From Steromphala cineraria (lineage: Eukaryota; Mollusca; Gastropoda; Trochida; Trochidae): 64,000 nucleotides of DNA. Positions 10,745-21,385 of this stretch are shown piece after piece. The position numbers and the translations under genes are program-made. The stretch is taken from contig OU744728.1 in assembly GCA_916613615.1 (NCBI GenBank), forward strand, positions 36,292,450 through 36,356,449, in the 5' to 3' direction. How positions within the stretch are numbered: position 1 is the stretch's first letter; each line of letters opens with the position of its first letter. The notes under the pieces are model-generated. The model was not told the DNA's origin. It saw only the letters and a program-made list of their open reading frames with translations, and did no database searches.

Positions 10745-13414
10745 CAGGGTTGGCATTTTGCCGGCAAAAAAGGTTTTTTTCCTTTCCAGTGGCAAAAACT
10801 GGAAAAAAAACAGGCAAAAATGGAAATAACCGGCAAAAATGGCAAGCAATAGAACTTTTTCTAAGCAATTAAAGTTTTCTTAGAATTATGTAGATTTAAA
10901 TTGCATTATATCAACATAATTAATTATATGTTGCATGGAGAATAAAAACAAAATAAAATGATGAAATTAAACAATCGTTTAATCAGAATAACATAACAAA
11001 TTGAACAACAAGCAACATGAATATAATCTCACATCTCGCCAAAGAACCCTCATCAATTAGAAATCACTCCCCATAAAGTGTCACGCTTGAAAGCACAGTT
11101 TACCTTAAACAATAGACAAACAATCTGTTCTTTGTTGAGCAATGTGGTCTTATGTCACAATGAGTTTAATGCATGAGAGCACACAATTAAGCTAAACAAT
11201 ACACTAGCTTGTTATACCATTAGCCTATTCAGGATAGATTAGACTTAGTTGAATTCTGTCAATATCAAAAAGACCATGTTTTTCTCTAATCAGGACAATT
11301 GTGAAACATTTTAATACTAGTAATTTCGCTTCATTAATTCAATTCAGTTCACTTTTCAAGCAAACACATTAGTAGTCAATTTCTCCACATCCTCTCAGGA
11401 TCCGATAGCAAAATACAAGTTTTGCTGCCTTCTCAACACCAAGTCTGTTTCTCAGTTTAGACTGTACAAGTCCAAAGTTTGAAAACACCCTTTCCACAGA
11501 TGCAGAACTTGCTGGTAGTTGCTGTATTCGAATCATCAAGTCTATGAAGCCCTCAGGGAACTCTGAGTCTTTTCCAACAGCTTTCCACCAGATTTTGCTG
11601 TCGATCTCTTTCGCTGATTTATTCCAAAAGGAAGAGGGGTATCGACCTGATTCTGCTTCAAAGGACAAAACATCTTGGATGTATGAAGCATCTTTGGAGG
11701 AAATCCACGCTCTTGCTTTCTCCTTTTCCTCACTTGAAAGATGTTCTCCTTTGTACTTCGGATTCATGTGATAGGCGGCCAGTTGAAATGGGTGGATAGC
11801 TTTATCCATTCGTCGCTGAATTGCCTGTTTGTGCATCTCCAGAGCGGGATTGTTTCGTAGGTTGAACCATGCATCACATGCATCTGCTACAGTAGCACGA
11901 TCACCTTGGAGTTCATCAAGCGAGTCGGCTATTGGCTTGAGTTGTTCAGATAGGTCTTTTGCTTGTCTGTAGATGTTAAAATCACTAATTTTCCTTGCTA
12001 TGGCTGGATCAATCTGATCAGTATGGTCTTCTGTGATCTTGATCATGTGGGGTCTGTTTGTAAGGAAAGTGTTTATGCAGGCAAGTTGACTATTCCATCT
12101 GGTGTCACCTGGTATCTGAGGCTTGAGGCTCCCTTCACATTCTGCTAGCAAGGCCGATGGTAGATGGTGATTCCTAAAATATTTTTGAATTTCAACAATA
12201 TGTTTCATGATTGCACTTGGAGTCACATCTTGTCCCAGCAAATTCATCCAATGAGAGTGACATCCGTAAACGAGCAAATCAGGATCCTCTTGTTGTAATA
12301 AGTCTCTCATTTTTTCCATGTTTTTGGCATTGTCGGTTACTATGTTCTTCACTTTACATCCATACTCCTTCTCCAAAGTCTTCATAGTCTCTTTACACAT
12401 ATCTTTACAATTCTCTGCCGTCTTTGACATCGATCCAGTTGACTTTGCATCAATGAAGTACGAATTCTTCTCCACATGTACGCACATGGCAGTGACAGGG
12501 TCATTGTGGCAGTTGGTCCATCCATCCTCAACAAGAGTGCAGTCTTTCCCTTCAATCTTATCTTTTAGCTTGGACTTCAAGTCAGTGGTAACTTCGTCAA
12601 GGTGAAATGAGGCTAATGATTTGCGTGTAGGTGGCTTGTAACCGGGTCTAGCACATGTCATCATCTTTACAAATTCAGGATGCTCCACAACAGAGAAAGG
12701 AATGTTGCATGCAAAAAAGAACTTGGCTATGCTTGTATCCAAAATCCTTTTCTGCCCTGTTGATGTGGCGATGACTTGTCCATCCAGGTCTGTCTGCAAT
12801 CGAGCCCTCTTTGCAGGTGGAAGGGAAACTTCTTCATCCAAGTCCACTTGAATGTCAGCTGCTCTCTTCAGTGGCAGAGAAGAAACATGACAAGCTTCAA
12901 CATGCTTCTTCATGCGTAGTGCTTTGTTGCTCTGTTCCCTGTCACATTTCTTACACCTTGCATAGGTCTTCCCATCTCTCTCAACCCGATTAAAGTGTTC
13001 CCATACAGGATCTCTGTTTCTTCCACCTCGTGTAGACATGACTTTCTGCTGAATGAGTGAAGTTTGAAAGATGCAAAACATTTCTACTTTTATGTTGGAG
13101 TAACCTTAGTAGAGAGTGTCAACAGATAGCAGATAGCCCAACACTCAACTTTGTGACAGTATCTGCCTCAAGCTTCAGCAGTAACTGTCCTTTACATTTA
13201 AATAGGCATGCTAACTATGCTAACTAACCACTAAATAAACATGGATTAGAAGCTGACAACCTTTAGAGACTCTACAGTCACATGTAACTTAGAAAATAAA
13301 AATTTTTGTTTTTGCCAGTTTTTGCCATTTTTGCCAGCACCCCTGTTTGCTTGCCGTTTTTTTCCGGAAAAAACCATGGTTTTTTCCACTTGCGGCAAAT
13401 TGCTGCCAACCCTG
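10745..13414. mobile_element. Complete hAT DNA transposon, 2670 bp
   Basis: Termini CAGGGTTGGCA (10745-10755) and TGCCAACCCTG (13404-13414) are perfect inverted repeats. Many GGCAAAAA and TTTTTGCC subterminal motifs lie just inside both ends, probably transposase binding sites. Flanked by an 8-bp target duplication. Contains one intact minus-strand transposase frame and nothing else recognised. It sits in intron 1 of the YqaJ gene of the host transposon, in the same orientation as that gene, so it is the younger insertion. The intact frame and near-perfect duplication suggest a recent arrival. Confidence 0.93.
11369..13039 (-). CDS. hAT transposase (BED finger, RNase H-like core, hAT dimerisation)
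   Basis: Single exon, 556 residues from ATG at 13039. The frame is open 14 codons further upstream, but ATGTCTACA is followed directly by the BED finger and is preferred. A BED zinc finger occupies about residues 10-52 (C29, C32, H46, H51), preceded by an aromatic WEHF. Candidate catalytic acids are D172 (in VEDGW), D236 (in VTDNA) and E516 (in SASVERVFS). The CHSHWMNLL motif (about 260) and TRWN (313-316) are typical of hAT insertion domains. The C-terminal dimerisation region runs through LPASSASVERVFS and SKLRNRL to about residue 548. No stop or frameshift, so the protein may be functional. BED and dimerisation domains indicate DNA binding and multimer assembly in the nucleus. Confidence 0.95.
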   Translation of the reverse strand: MSTRGGRNRDPVWEHFNRVERDGKTYARCKKCDREQSNKALRMKKHVEACHVSSLPLKRAADIQVDLDEEVSLPPAKRARLQTDLDGQVIATSTGQKRILDTSIAKFFFACNIPFSVVEHPEFVKMMTCARPGYKPPTRKSLASFHLDEVTTDLKSKLKDKIEGKDCTLVEDGWTNCHNDPVTAMCVHVEKNSYFIDAKSTGSMSKTAENCKDMCKETMKTLEKEYGCKVKNIVTDNAKNMEKMRDLLQQEDPDLLVYGCHSHWMNLLGQDVTPSAIMKHIVEIQKYFRNHHLPSALLAECEGSLKPQIPGDTRWNSQLACINTFLTNRPHMIKITEDHTDQIDPAIARKISDFNIYRQAKDLSEQLKPIADSLDELQGDRATVADACDAWFNLRNNPALEMHKQAIQRRMDKAIHPFQLAAYHMNPKYKGEHLSSEEKEKARAWISSKDASYIQDVLSFEAESGRYPSSFWNKSAKEIDSKIWWKAVGKDSEFPEGFIDLMIRIQQLPASSASVERVFSNFGLVQSKLRNRLGVEKAAKLVFCYRILRGCGEIDY

Positions 13415-13422
13415 ATGTATCC
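13415..13422. repeat. hAT target site duplication, right
   Basis: ATGTATCC, one mismatch from the left copy at 10737-10744. Confidence 0.85.
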
Positions 13423-13990
13423 GAATAAGGCATTCCACACGTTAACATTTGTACTAATATATGAAGGTGGTCCCTATTCATCGTGTGTCTTATTGTTTGA
13501 AATGTCTCTTGGTTTGATAAAACTGCACAAATATATTTCTAAAATATGTTAATTAAAGTTCTATCCATGGAAAATATTGTTTTTGAAAAAATATAGAAGC
13601 TTATATATCTGTTTGTGTGAAGGCAGGGTCGTTTATGAATGAATTGCACATGCAGATAATATTTTATAAATGAAAATGATACTAATTAATATTTCAAATA
13701 AATGAAAATGTGAGAAAATAGTACTGAACATTTGAAAAATTAATCTGCATGTATTTAGATGCCTCGATCACTATTTAGTTCATTCATCTATATATGTGCT
13801 CTGCAAATACAGATATTCATGATTTTGGAGACGCAAATCAATTTATCACGATATTTGGATTACCACGATAAATAAGGGTCACTAGGACAAATAATATAAA
13901 ATGATTAAATGAATGACTATAAAAATGTAGATAAAATTTTGGGAGGTTTCTAAACACATTAAAACACAAAAAATACAAAGAAATTCTTAC

Positions 13991-14283
13991 CCTGCTTGAC
14001 AAGAACAGTGTGCATAAGAAATCTCATCGGATGTTATGTCCATGTTGAGGAGATGAGGTAATTCAGATTTTCGCTGACTTCGGTAACATCTGGCGCTAAC
14101 AGAAATAGACGTAGTTCCTGGGCTCATAAACATACTTAATGAATGAAAAAATCCCTCACTAAAATACTTAAACCCTTTCTGCTTACTTTTCATAGAAATA
14201 TCAGCATTCTTTAAAAAACTGACAGAGAAATCAGCCGGAAGATCAGAGAGCTTAGCTGCTTTACTAGTTGAAGGAACCGCCAT
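13991..14283 (-). CDS. YqaJ exon 1 (N-terminus and first half of SWIM finger)
   Basis: ATG at 14283 in good context (AACATGG). Encodes 97 codons plus two bases, ending ...AHCSCQAG with donor GTAAGA. The C-x-C is the first half of the SWIM finger. Intron 1 (13990-10134) is 3.86 kb because of the nested hAT; without it, it would be about 1.2 kb. Confidence 0.85.
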
Positions 14284-14354
14284 GTTGGTTTATGTTTGTC
14301 TAAGGAAGCGGTATCTAGGTCACCGCTACTGAGGGGGCGTGGCTACATGCTCTG

Positions 14355-14370
14355 TGCGGAGGGGTCAATT
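14355..14370 (-). repeat. Right terminal inverted repeat of the ISL2EU-like element
   Basis: TGCGGAGGGGTCAATT, an exact reverse complement of 6052-6067. Confidence 0.85.
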
Positions 14371-16200
14371 ATGACACGTTTACAATAACACATATTTGCA
14401 GTAATTCGACAAGATAGTTTGTTTCTTGTTATTGTTTTGTTAAAATATATCTATTTAATGTGGCCAGGGGTAAGAAATATTGTCAACATATGAAAAGATA
14501 AGCACGTATACTTTTTTTACATTGAATTTTTTTATGAACATTTGTGTTATATCACAATTAATTTTGGAACAATTTCTTAACATAATTCTTTTTTTGTTGT
14601 TGTAAAAATACAAAAACAATTAACATATTCTTTGAACAATAATGTTACTCTTGTTCTTTTCAGTTTGAGAATGCAAAACTAAAAGAATAAAATAATTGGA
14701 AAATCTTACATATGGTGAATTGAAGTGTATACTTTCTTTTGAGATGGAGTTTATATATTTCAGTTACATATTCAGGACATTTTTAACAAAGGTTAAAATA
14801 ATACCTCAATGAAATTAAAGTTAACATACCTGTTACAAGATCTATTAATACAAATAACAAAATGTGAACATTTCATCACCATCTCATTATGAAGGGAACG
14901 ACAGCAAGTTTTATTAATTGTCTTGACTGACGCTTCAGAACAAAATTGGAATCAAAAGTTTTGTTAATGTCATATTGAAATATCTCAAACCAAGTCCTCT
15001 CTATAGATTAACCCGTCTTGACTTTCTGTTCTTGGATATGTATGTATAAAACGGACTCATATGAGCAGGCAACTGATGCGAACATAGAAATAACGTAGGC
15101 ACAAATAGATGTATTTAGTAATAAACTACATTGCCATATTTAAGTCACTTACGGGCGGCTAAGGTGCATATGACGTTTGTTTCTAAAAACGAAATACATA
15201 TATATTTTGATCAAACATGTGACCTGTGAAGTGCTCTAGTAATTTATGAGAAAAAGTTTACAAACAAAATTCTGTTAAGATTAAAATCCTTTCATAAGTA
15301 ATCCTGGATTTACAGATTTAAAATATTATTCATAAAGACATATTTCGAACTAAATGATCACATTTCTTCTAAGATTAAAACATTATAACTTATTTAGATC
15401 AGGTAATATCCCGCTAACACCACTTGTTACGTGTAACATTCTAACATTCCCGTCAGTTATTGAAAGGTATGATTTAACCCATGAAAACTTTTCATCTTAG
15501 GAGGTTGCTATCAAATAAAAAGATATTATTAAAAAATTAAGATTGACGGCCTGAACAAAATTGGAATTGCCATAAATGTATCTCACAATAAGTCTTCTCT
15601 ATCTATTGATTTACACTTAGCGCATAGCAGAAAAGAGTTTCATAAATTTTGTATAAGTGCTTCAAGCCAAAGAATAGAAAACATCTTTGAATATGAATTG
15701 TCAAATTGATATAGAGACTCGGTAGAGCAAATGAAATGTTTCTAAAAGATCATGGTCACATTAGTAATACTTTCACTGGCGTTACACAGCTTAGATACAA
15801 CTTTTGACAATGTCTGGAAATATTCTGAGATTCTTCCCCAAGCCCCCCAATTGCAAGCCTTTTAAGTAATACTGATTGTCTCCAAGATGGGTGTGGTCAT
15901 GTGAAGTCTGCCTTACCGATTAAAATTTACTTTTGTTCAATCCTGCTTTAACCAATGCTTAACCCTGATTATGTACTCTTAACCAATTAGGTATTCTCAC
16001 AGTTGTACTCATCTTCTTCGAACCTACTAATGACATTGATCTGATGAACTTAAATTCATCAAGACATTTCTTTACTTTAAATCACGAAAGTCCCGTACCA
16101 GAACCAATGGATTGTAAGTGCAATTATTCTTTGGATTGTGTATGAAATAGAAAGCGCATAAAACTTTTCAATTTTTTTGCCTCATTGGCTTGACTTAGAC
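14371..16200. other. Intergenic, weak internal duplication
   Basis: No gene seen. Two stretches (14920-15030 and 15535-15620) resemble each other, sharing GAACAAAATTGGAAT and a TCTCTAT-containing end, so a short local duplication is likely. Confidence 0.4.
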
Positions 16201-16219
16201 TTGATTACGTCATGGAAGT

Positions 16220-16495
16220 GAAGAGAGGTTTTAACGCCCCTTTCAAGAGTAATTCAGTTATATCACAGTATCACGGTAGTATATTTGCAGGGAGAAAGCC
16301 TGCGACACTATCTGCTTATGCTTGGCGGTAAAACCTGCGAGCATCCGCTGAAATTCAGTGTAGCTTTGCACCAAAACCTTTCTGCGTGTTAAACATTTCT
16401 CTACTGCAGACACAGTTGCCGAGCTCCTGGGGGGATTCGAACCACAGCCTCTGCTGAAGCCTCTTCTGAAAATGCGCTAAGAACTGCGCTTTCCT
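16220..16495 (-). mobile_element. tRNA-derived SINE
   Basis: Read on the minus strand, a tRNA-like head carries an A-box-like segment (about 16490-16473) and a B box GGTTCGAATCC (16443-16433). The body follows to about 16220. The body end (CTTTCAAG, then TTATATCA and TTGCAGGGAG) recurs at 43055-43125, showing a dispersed family. The head does not fold into a good tRNA acceptor stem, so it is not a tRNA gene. Confidence 0.65.
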
Positions 16496-16731
16496 GTCCC
16501 CTCCTTTTTTTAAAAAACATATCCAATAGTCGAAATTTAAGCTCAGTTGCAGAATACATTCATCAAAATCATCAGATATACGGCTTGTATGTTAGTGTAT
16601 ATATCATATAACAGTCATTTTAGAAATGGGTGTTTCAAAAAGCATAAAAACGGACATTTTTGTGATTTATAATTGAAGCATGAATGTTATGAATATATTT
16701 AGGAGTTAAAAAATTATTGATAAAACTAGCA

Positions 16732-17060
16732 TCATATTTTTCTTGATTTATAGAATTTTTCAATGACTCTAGTTACATTCTTGCTATATATTTCCATAGA
16801 CTGGACGAAAGGTGTTGATGAGTTAAGTTGTATAGCTGTCTTTCTTCTTCTGAAATTTCCCTGGGAATTTGCCATCATACATGAAAGTTCAGTATCACTT
16901 AGATTGACTCCAAGAAATTGGAATAACGTCCTTGTGGCATTTAATGTGTTATCTTCAAGGTCTTTGAAGTGCATTACATGAAGAGGACCATCAAACTTCA
17001 GCCAGTCTAGATACATCTCCGCCCAGTTCCTTGAGTGAAATGAGACGTATTCTTGCCAGG
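16732..17060 (-). CDS. WSCD-like exon 3 (C-terminal part)
   Basis: Acceptor TTTAATTGCAG. Encodes residues 175-282 with W-rich start (WQEYVSFHSRNW), HVMHFKDLEDN and a basic tail, then TGA. No AATAAA was seen in the next 130 bases. Confidence 0.87.
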
Positions 17061-20000
17061 CTGCAATTAAAACTGTGACCTAAGAACTCAATCAACATTT
17101 TAAACTCAGGGTTTGGATGACAGTAATTCATTAGCTTTAAATGTCAAATCGTCATATAAACATAATATTAAGATATGATATTTAATCATAGAAAGTAACT
17201 GTTTTCTAGTATGAAATGTTATAACTATTACTTCACAGACCTACAAAGAATTAATCTTGAAATTCAGAAGGTAAATCAACACAAAATGAGAATGAGAATT
17301 AGAAGCAAAAAAAAAAAGGTAAAAACTTCTAGTTTCATTACAAAACTGCTTAGAAGGAGAAAAACGCATTATAAAAATCGACTGTTGCCCTCATTCCCAT
17401 TAGACTGCAGTATACATGTGTCGTACAGTCTTAATACCTTTCTGGAAATCGTGAGGTAAAGCCTGTCCCCTGTGGCCCCCATTCCTTCTGTTAAACTCTG
17501 CTAGAAGAGAGTCGAAGGGATCTCTGAGTAGCAGCACGGCTCGACTGAACTGTTTGCGGTGTTCTTGTCCCCACTCGTGAGTCTTGATGAGGATCACCCG
17601 CCCGTCCTTCACCCCCTCCCCCGGGAAACCCTGGTTCCTCAGGATCACGTCGTTGTATATGCTCCCCGTAGCTAAACCTGGAACACAAAATGTTACTCGA
17701 TCAATATACATGTAGTACAATAATGATAAAATATGTTTCTTTAAAAAGCAATCTCTGTCTGCTTGTATCACGTCGTTGTAGATGCTCCCCGTAGCCACGC
17801 CTGGAACATAAACATGTTATTCTTATCACATATGACAATAATGATAAATGTTTCTTTCAAAAGCATCATCTGTGTTCTGAGATTACCTGTGATACAGACT
17901 ACCCCTGGAAATAAGATGTTAATCCTTATTGTTTCTTTAATGCAAAGTGACAATGCATAAAAGGTATATCAGGGTAGTAATATTTATATCATTTATCCAC
18001 AACTAGGGTAAAATATATATTTGTAAAAATATAAATGTCTCATGCACTTGGTAGAAAACGTAATTTGTACATGTTTTAGTTAGTTATAAGCGTCTGCTTC
18101 AAACTGAGATATATCCTCCACATTTGAGGTGTTGCTGATAACTACGCCTGAAATAGATATACATTTATAATCCTTTCTGTAAATTGTATTGCAAAATGCT
18201 AACGATTAAACTGGTTTATCATAACACATAAGAGAATAAGTATTTGAAAAAGAGAACTCTGTTAACAGGACGTCATTGCTATAGATTCTGCTCGAGAAAC
18301 GTGAAATTATGTTGTCATATTCTTGCTGTTACCAAGGGGTTGATATGAATTGGCACATGGATGAGTACTGTCTCCTTCGAATACCTCAGAATCTCATTGT
18401 TGTAGATGTTGAGAGAAACAAAAATCCATCATGAAATTGAGAGTTATACCTCTAATGTTACTGTTACTGAAAATTAGACATGAAAAGTTGGTTTAATATA
18501 GTACATGAAAGTGCCATTCCATGAGTTTCAATTCATTTTGTTTTGCTTTGAAACGAATGTAGATGTCATGATTAATTATATGAATTCCAAACATGTGTCA
18601 TATTCATTACCAAATAACAAGTATAGCAGTCATATACATTTTCTGAAGCAAAATTCACAAGACCAATTCACTAGAATACTAGTTATATAAAAATAATCAA
18701 CCTTAAACTGTCATTCTGGCTGCCGTATATTTTGAATTATGTTTGACTTATTTTGTCCGGTTTTCAATCATTATCACGACCCATTCATCAAATGTCATTA
18801 CCACAGTTACTAAACAAGGATCGTAAAATGATTCTTTCCTACAATAGTTGGTACCACTCAATCAAAAGACACCATCAAACTCACTGAATGGCTCTTTACT
18901 TGGTAAATGTCGTTCAATCACTAGAATATATTTACCATGCAGGTGGCAACATTCAAGCTGTCACAATAAAGAGCTTATTTTACTTTTTTCTACTATAATT
19001 AAAGACAAGCCCTTATAATACCTCCATTTTAAGAAATCAACTTTTAATCTATATAATGTGTTTGAATGAATGTTATTCAAAACCATAAAACGAGTATAGT
19101 TTGTTAATGGCGATAAACTTTGTGATTGTTTTGTCCATTTAACAGCATATTCCTCATCTACAGCTAATGGTCATTTATATAAATATTTTATGCCCGTTAT
19201 CAAGAAATAATTACAAGTGTTATTTACCATAACATTAATGTATTTAGTGAAAGGCTATTTACGGCCTGTAAATTATTTTATCTATTACAATCCAAATCCC
19301 CTTCCCTATATCATTAGATATAATAAACGAAGGATTATAATCAATCCTATATTACATGTAACATAGATACGTTTAAAGTTACAAATCATTTTTTTCTTTG
19401 TACACTTTAAAACCATAATCCATTTCACTGTTTTAGCTTGACTTTGGCAATAAAGTTTTAGTAACAAGTACTTAGTTCGATATTTCACGAAAACCTAACC
19501 AGGCACAGTATGCTATTCACAATAATATTTGGAGAAAATATAATACATTTCCATAACATAAAGGTATACATACGGTATGGCTCTATTGCCCATGTAAAGG
19601 TGTAAAATAGAAATAAAACACATTGTGTCATGCTAACATTGCAACTGTAGACACAGAGAGCCATTTAAAAGATTAAGTAAGCTTTTGCAAAATACGTTAT
19701 GAAAGGAGGCGTCATATTTCCTGTGTGATTAGATAACCACCATCCCAATTCAAAATGGCCTCTATGCGTGAGTTAACGCTTTTCTGTTTTTGTCGTTAAC
19801 ACATTCACAAGCTGAAGATTGACATCTAAATCTGCTAGGGTTGTTTTTATAAGCTAAGTAAATGTTACAGTGTTGAATGAAACGTATGGCATTTTGATAC
19901 CAGCTTGAAATTGAATTATGGTATTCAACATTAATTTTACTAGTGGAGTTGCTGTTGCATAAAATAGGATCATTTTACAGTGTTGAATAACCTTCGAGTG

Positions 20001-21360
20001 TCTCTTTATACTGAGTCAACCCACATTTCTATACAAGTCTAATGTTTGGGATATCACTTTACCTTTAACAATTTGTCAGGGGATAATTGTGTATAAAGCT
20101 TTTCATACTGGGAATTTTGTATTCACACGGAGTTACTTAGTAACATAGTGGACGTTGGAAGCATAATCGATAATGAAGTTAAAAATACTTTGTGAAACAT
20201 TAACAAACGCTTGACTTTGCCGATTCAGTGTTAATTGTGATCCTACTCGTTTACCTACCCCTCCCTCTAAAACATAGGATTATGAAATCTGAATCAGCAA
20301 TATGTTTTGTAAGACAGGATTTTATATGATATCCATTTAAGTGAAAGTGAAGTAGTCATCGATGAACAAAAGTACAAATAATACTTTAAAACGAATTAAG
20401 GAACTTTACTAAAGTGAAGTGAAGTTAAAGGCTTTATATATTTTTTATTGGTAATGACAAATTCTTTGACTCTCTAACAAACACATTGGATTAATAATGT
20501 ACTCAAAAGCCTTAAATCACCAGTATTTCAGTAAACATTGATGTCTATTATCGAGTTACCACCTTGAGACACCTCGTTTGATATTTAATAATGATTTATC
20601 AATAACTCAATCTGAAATCAACTCATTATGAGCCATTTCAGGGAACCAATACATTCAATCAGTATCTGGTTGCACCGGTGATGTATAACTCTTCATGATG
20701 TATGATTCTGTCATCACTCATAAAATCATGGGCAGGAAATTTGGCACAAAAGGGATCATTTTGATATATATGGATGTCATTATAAATGATAGTATACTCT
20801 CTGGAGTGTTTAATAATGCGGTTAAGATATTGAACACTGTTTTGACGACTTCTCATAAATACCAATCTAAATATCTAAACTAGTTTTAGTGTTGTATGGC
20901 ACATATCTAGTGAAGTAAATACCACGTTTTGCCTAGAACAATGGGGAATTATGAAACACATAGGCATCACATTATTGAAGAGGGAAGTAACCAATTTGTA
21001 CATAATTATCTTAAACTTGAAAATGTTCATCGAACAAACATGCAACTGTGTGAAACCTTCGATCTGAGTTATAGACATACCTGTAGCCTGCTGGACTAGA
21101 TGACGAAGCCAGGTGTTGCCTGACCCCGGGTAGCTGGCCAGGGCAGTGAGGGGCAGAGGGGAGGGGGAGAACTGCACATGTTTGCACGTGAAGCCCGTGC
21201 GTTGCAGGTTAGCAAGAAAAAATGGTCCATGATGAGATATCCAGGGTGAGGGCGATCTACTCAGGTAGATGAGACACACGATCATAATCACAGCGATGTA
21301 GATAAACACACATATCACAGAGGATTTCATGCGTCGATAAAACAGACAAAATGGGTTCAT
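16732..21360 (-). CDS. WSCD-like Golgi sulfotransferase, type II membrane protein, 3 exons
   Basis: Exons 21360-21081, 17677-17438 and 17060-16732 join in phase 1 at both introns to give 282 residues. A hydrophobic segment (about 13-33) follows a short basic N-terminus (YRRMK), the layout of a type II Golgi anchor. The sulfotransferase fold is recognised from the PAPS 5'-phosphosulfate loop SYPGSGNTWLRHL (76-88), IKTHE (124-128) and the 3'-phosphate motif RAVLLLRDPFDS (139-150). These match the WSCD1/2 (sialate O-sulfotransferase) group best. Vertebrate WSCD proteins are about 570 residues with WSC domains; this one has none, so it is a short form. Several other family members in molluscs are short as well, from memory. 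The acceptor sugar is unknown. The start is chosen at the first in-frame ATG; an in-frame stop lies upstream. Confidence 0.88.
17438..17677 (-). CDS. WSCD-like exon 2 (PAPS-binding 3' motif)
   Basis: Acceptor TGTGTTCCAG, donor GTATTA, phase 1 at both ends. It is markedly GC-richer than its surroundings, as expected for a conserved exon. Confidence 0.9.
17678..18430 (-). repeat. Ladder of duplicated exon-2 splice acceptors in intron 1
   Basis: The acceptor plus first codons of exon 2 recur upstream with growing divergence. The first duplicate at 17814-17767 (exon start 17800) still reads ATGSIYNDVI. The second, at 17912-17887 (exon start 17904), reads GVVCIT. The third, at about 18155-18118 (exon start 18147), starts with GCGTAGT. 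Two faint ones lie at about 18256-18300 and 18380-18425. The copy-to-copy distance is 123 bases for the first pair. The frame from the 17800 acceptor is open into exon 2, so use of it would add exactly 41 residues. Confidence 0.75.
18431..21080. other. Rest of WSCD-like intron 1
   Basis: AT-rich intron sequence. No exon, SINE or terminal repeat was recognised. Confidence 0.5.
21081..21360 (-). CDS. WSCD-like exon 1 (membrane anchor and PAPS loop)
   Basis: From ATG 21360 to donor GTATGT. Encodes residues 1-93. GC rises over the last 120 bases, which encode the conserved SYPGSGNTW loop. Confidence 0.85.
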
Positions 21361-21385
21361 TATCACCTTATTCACATTAATGTCT

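Larger units (their letters stand above)
7457..14283 (-). pseudogene. SWIM zinc finger plus YqaJ-type exonuclease, 4 exons, one in-frame TGA
   Basis: Exons (5' to 3' on the minus strand) 14283-13991, 10133-9903, 9597-9456 and 8227-7457 join in phase (2, 2, 0) with GT-AG introns into 479 codons. A SWIM finger C93-x-C95-x7-C103-x-H105 is built across exons 1 and 2. Exon 4 carries the lambda-exonuclease/YqaJ core: RLTASMFG, then E330 of a GTNNEK motif, D364 in GASPDG, and E378-x-K380 in IEIKCP. After codon 400 a TGA (7693-7691) interrupts the frame. The same frame then continues for 77 codons, including the conserved YYYQVQGQL motif (Q420), to a TAA. No splice option around the TGA was seen. The product is therefore probably truncated and inactive, unless the TGA is a sequencing error or is read through. 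The role in the transposon is unknown. YqaJ proteins are 5'-3' recombination exonucleases. Confidence 0.85.
6052..14370. mobile_element. Two-gene ISL2EU/Harbinger-like DNA transposon, with nested hAT
   Basis: Matching termini AATTGACCCCTCCGCA (6052-6067) and its reverse complement (14355-14370) bound two convergent genes. The plus-strand gene is a THAP plus DDE transposase and the minus-strand gene is a SWIM plus YqaJ nuclease. This pair of proteins is, as I recall, the hallmark of ISL2EU (IS4EU) elements in animals. Each gene starts close to its own terminus (about 175 and 87 bases inside). A second inverted pair, CCTTAGACAAACA, sits at 6150-6162 and 14293-14305, just upstream of each start codon. 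The span is 8.3 kb, of which about 2.7 kb is the nested hAT. The target duplication cannot be resolved because AATT at the edge is palindromic. The exact family name is from memory and needs a Repbase comparison. Confidence 0.88.

Noticed and set aside
12318..12605. Plus-strand frames within 11.5-13.0 kb
   Set aside because: Antisense shadows of the hAT transposase.
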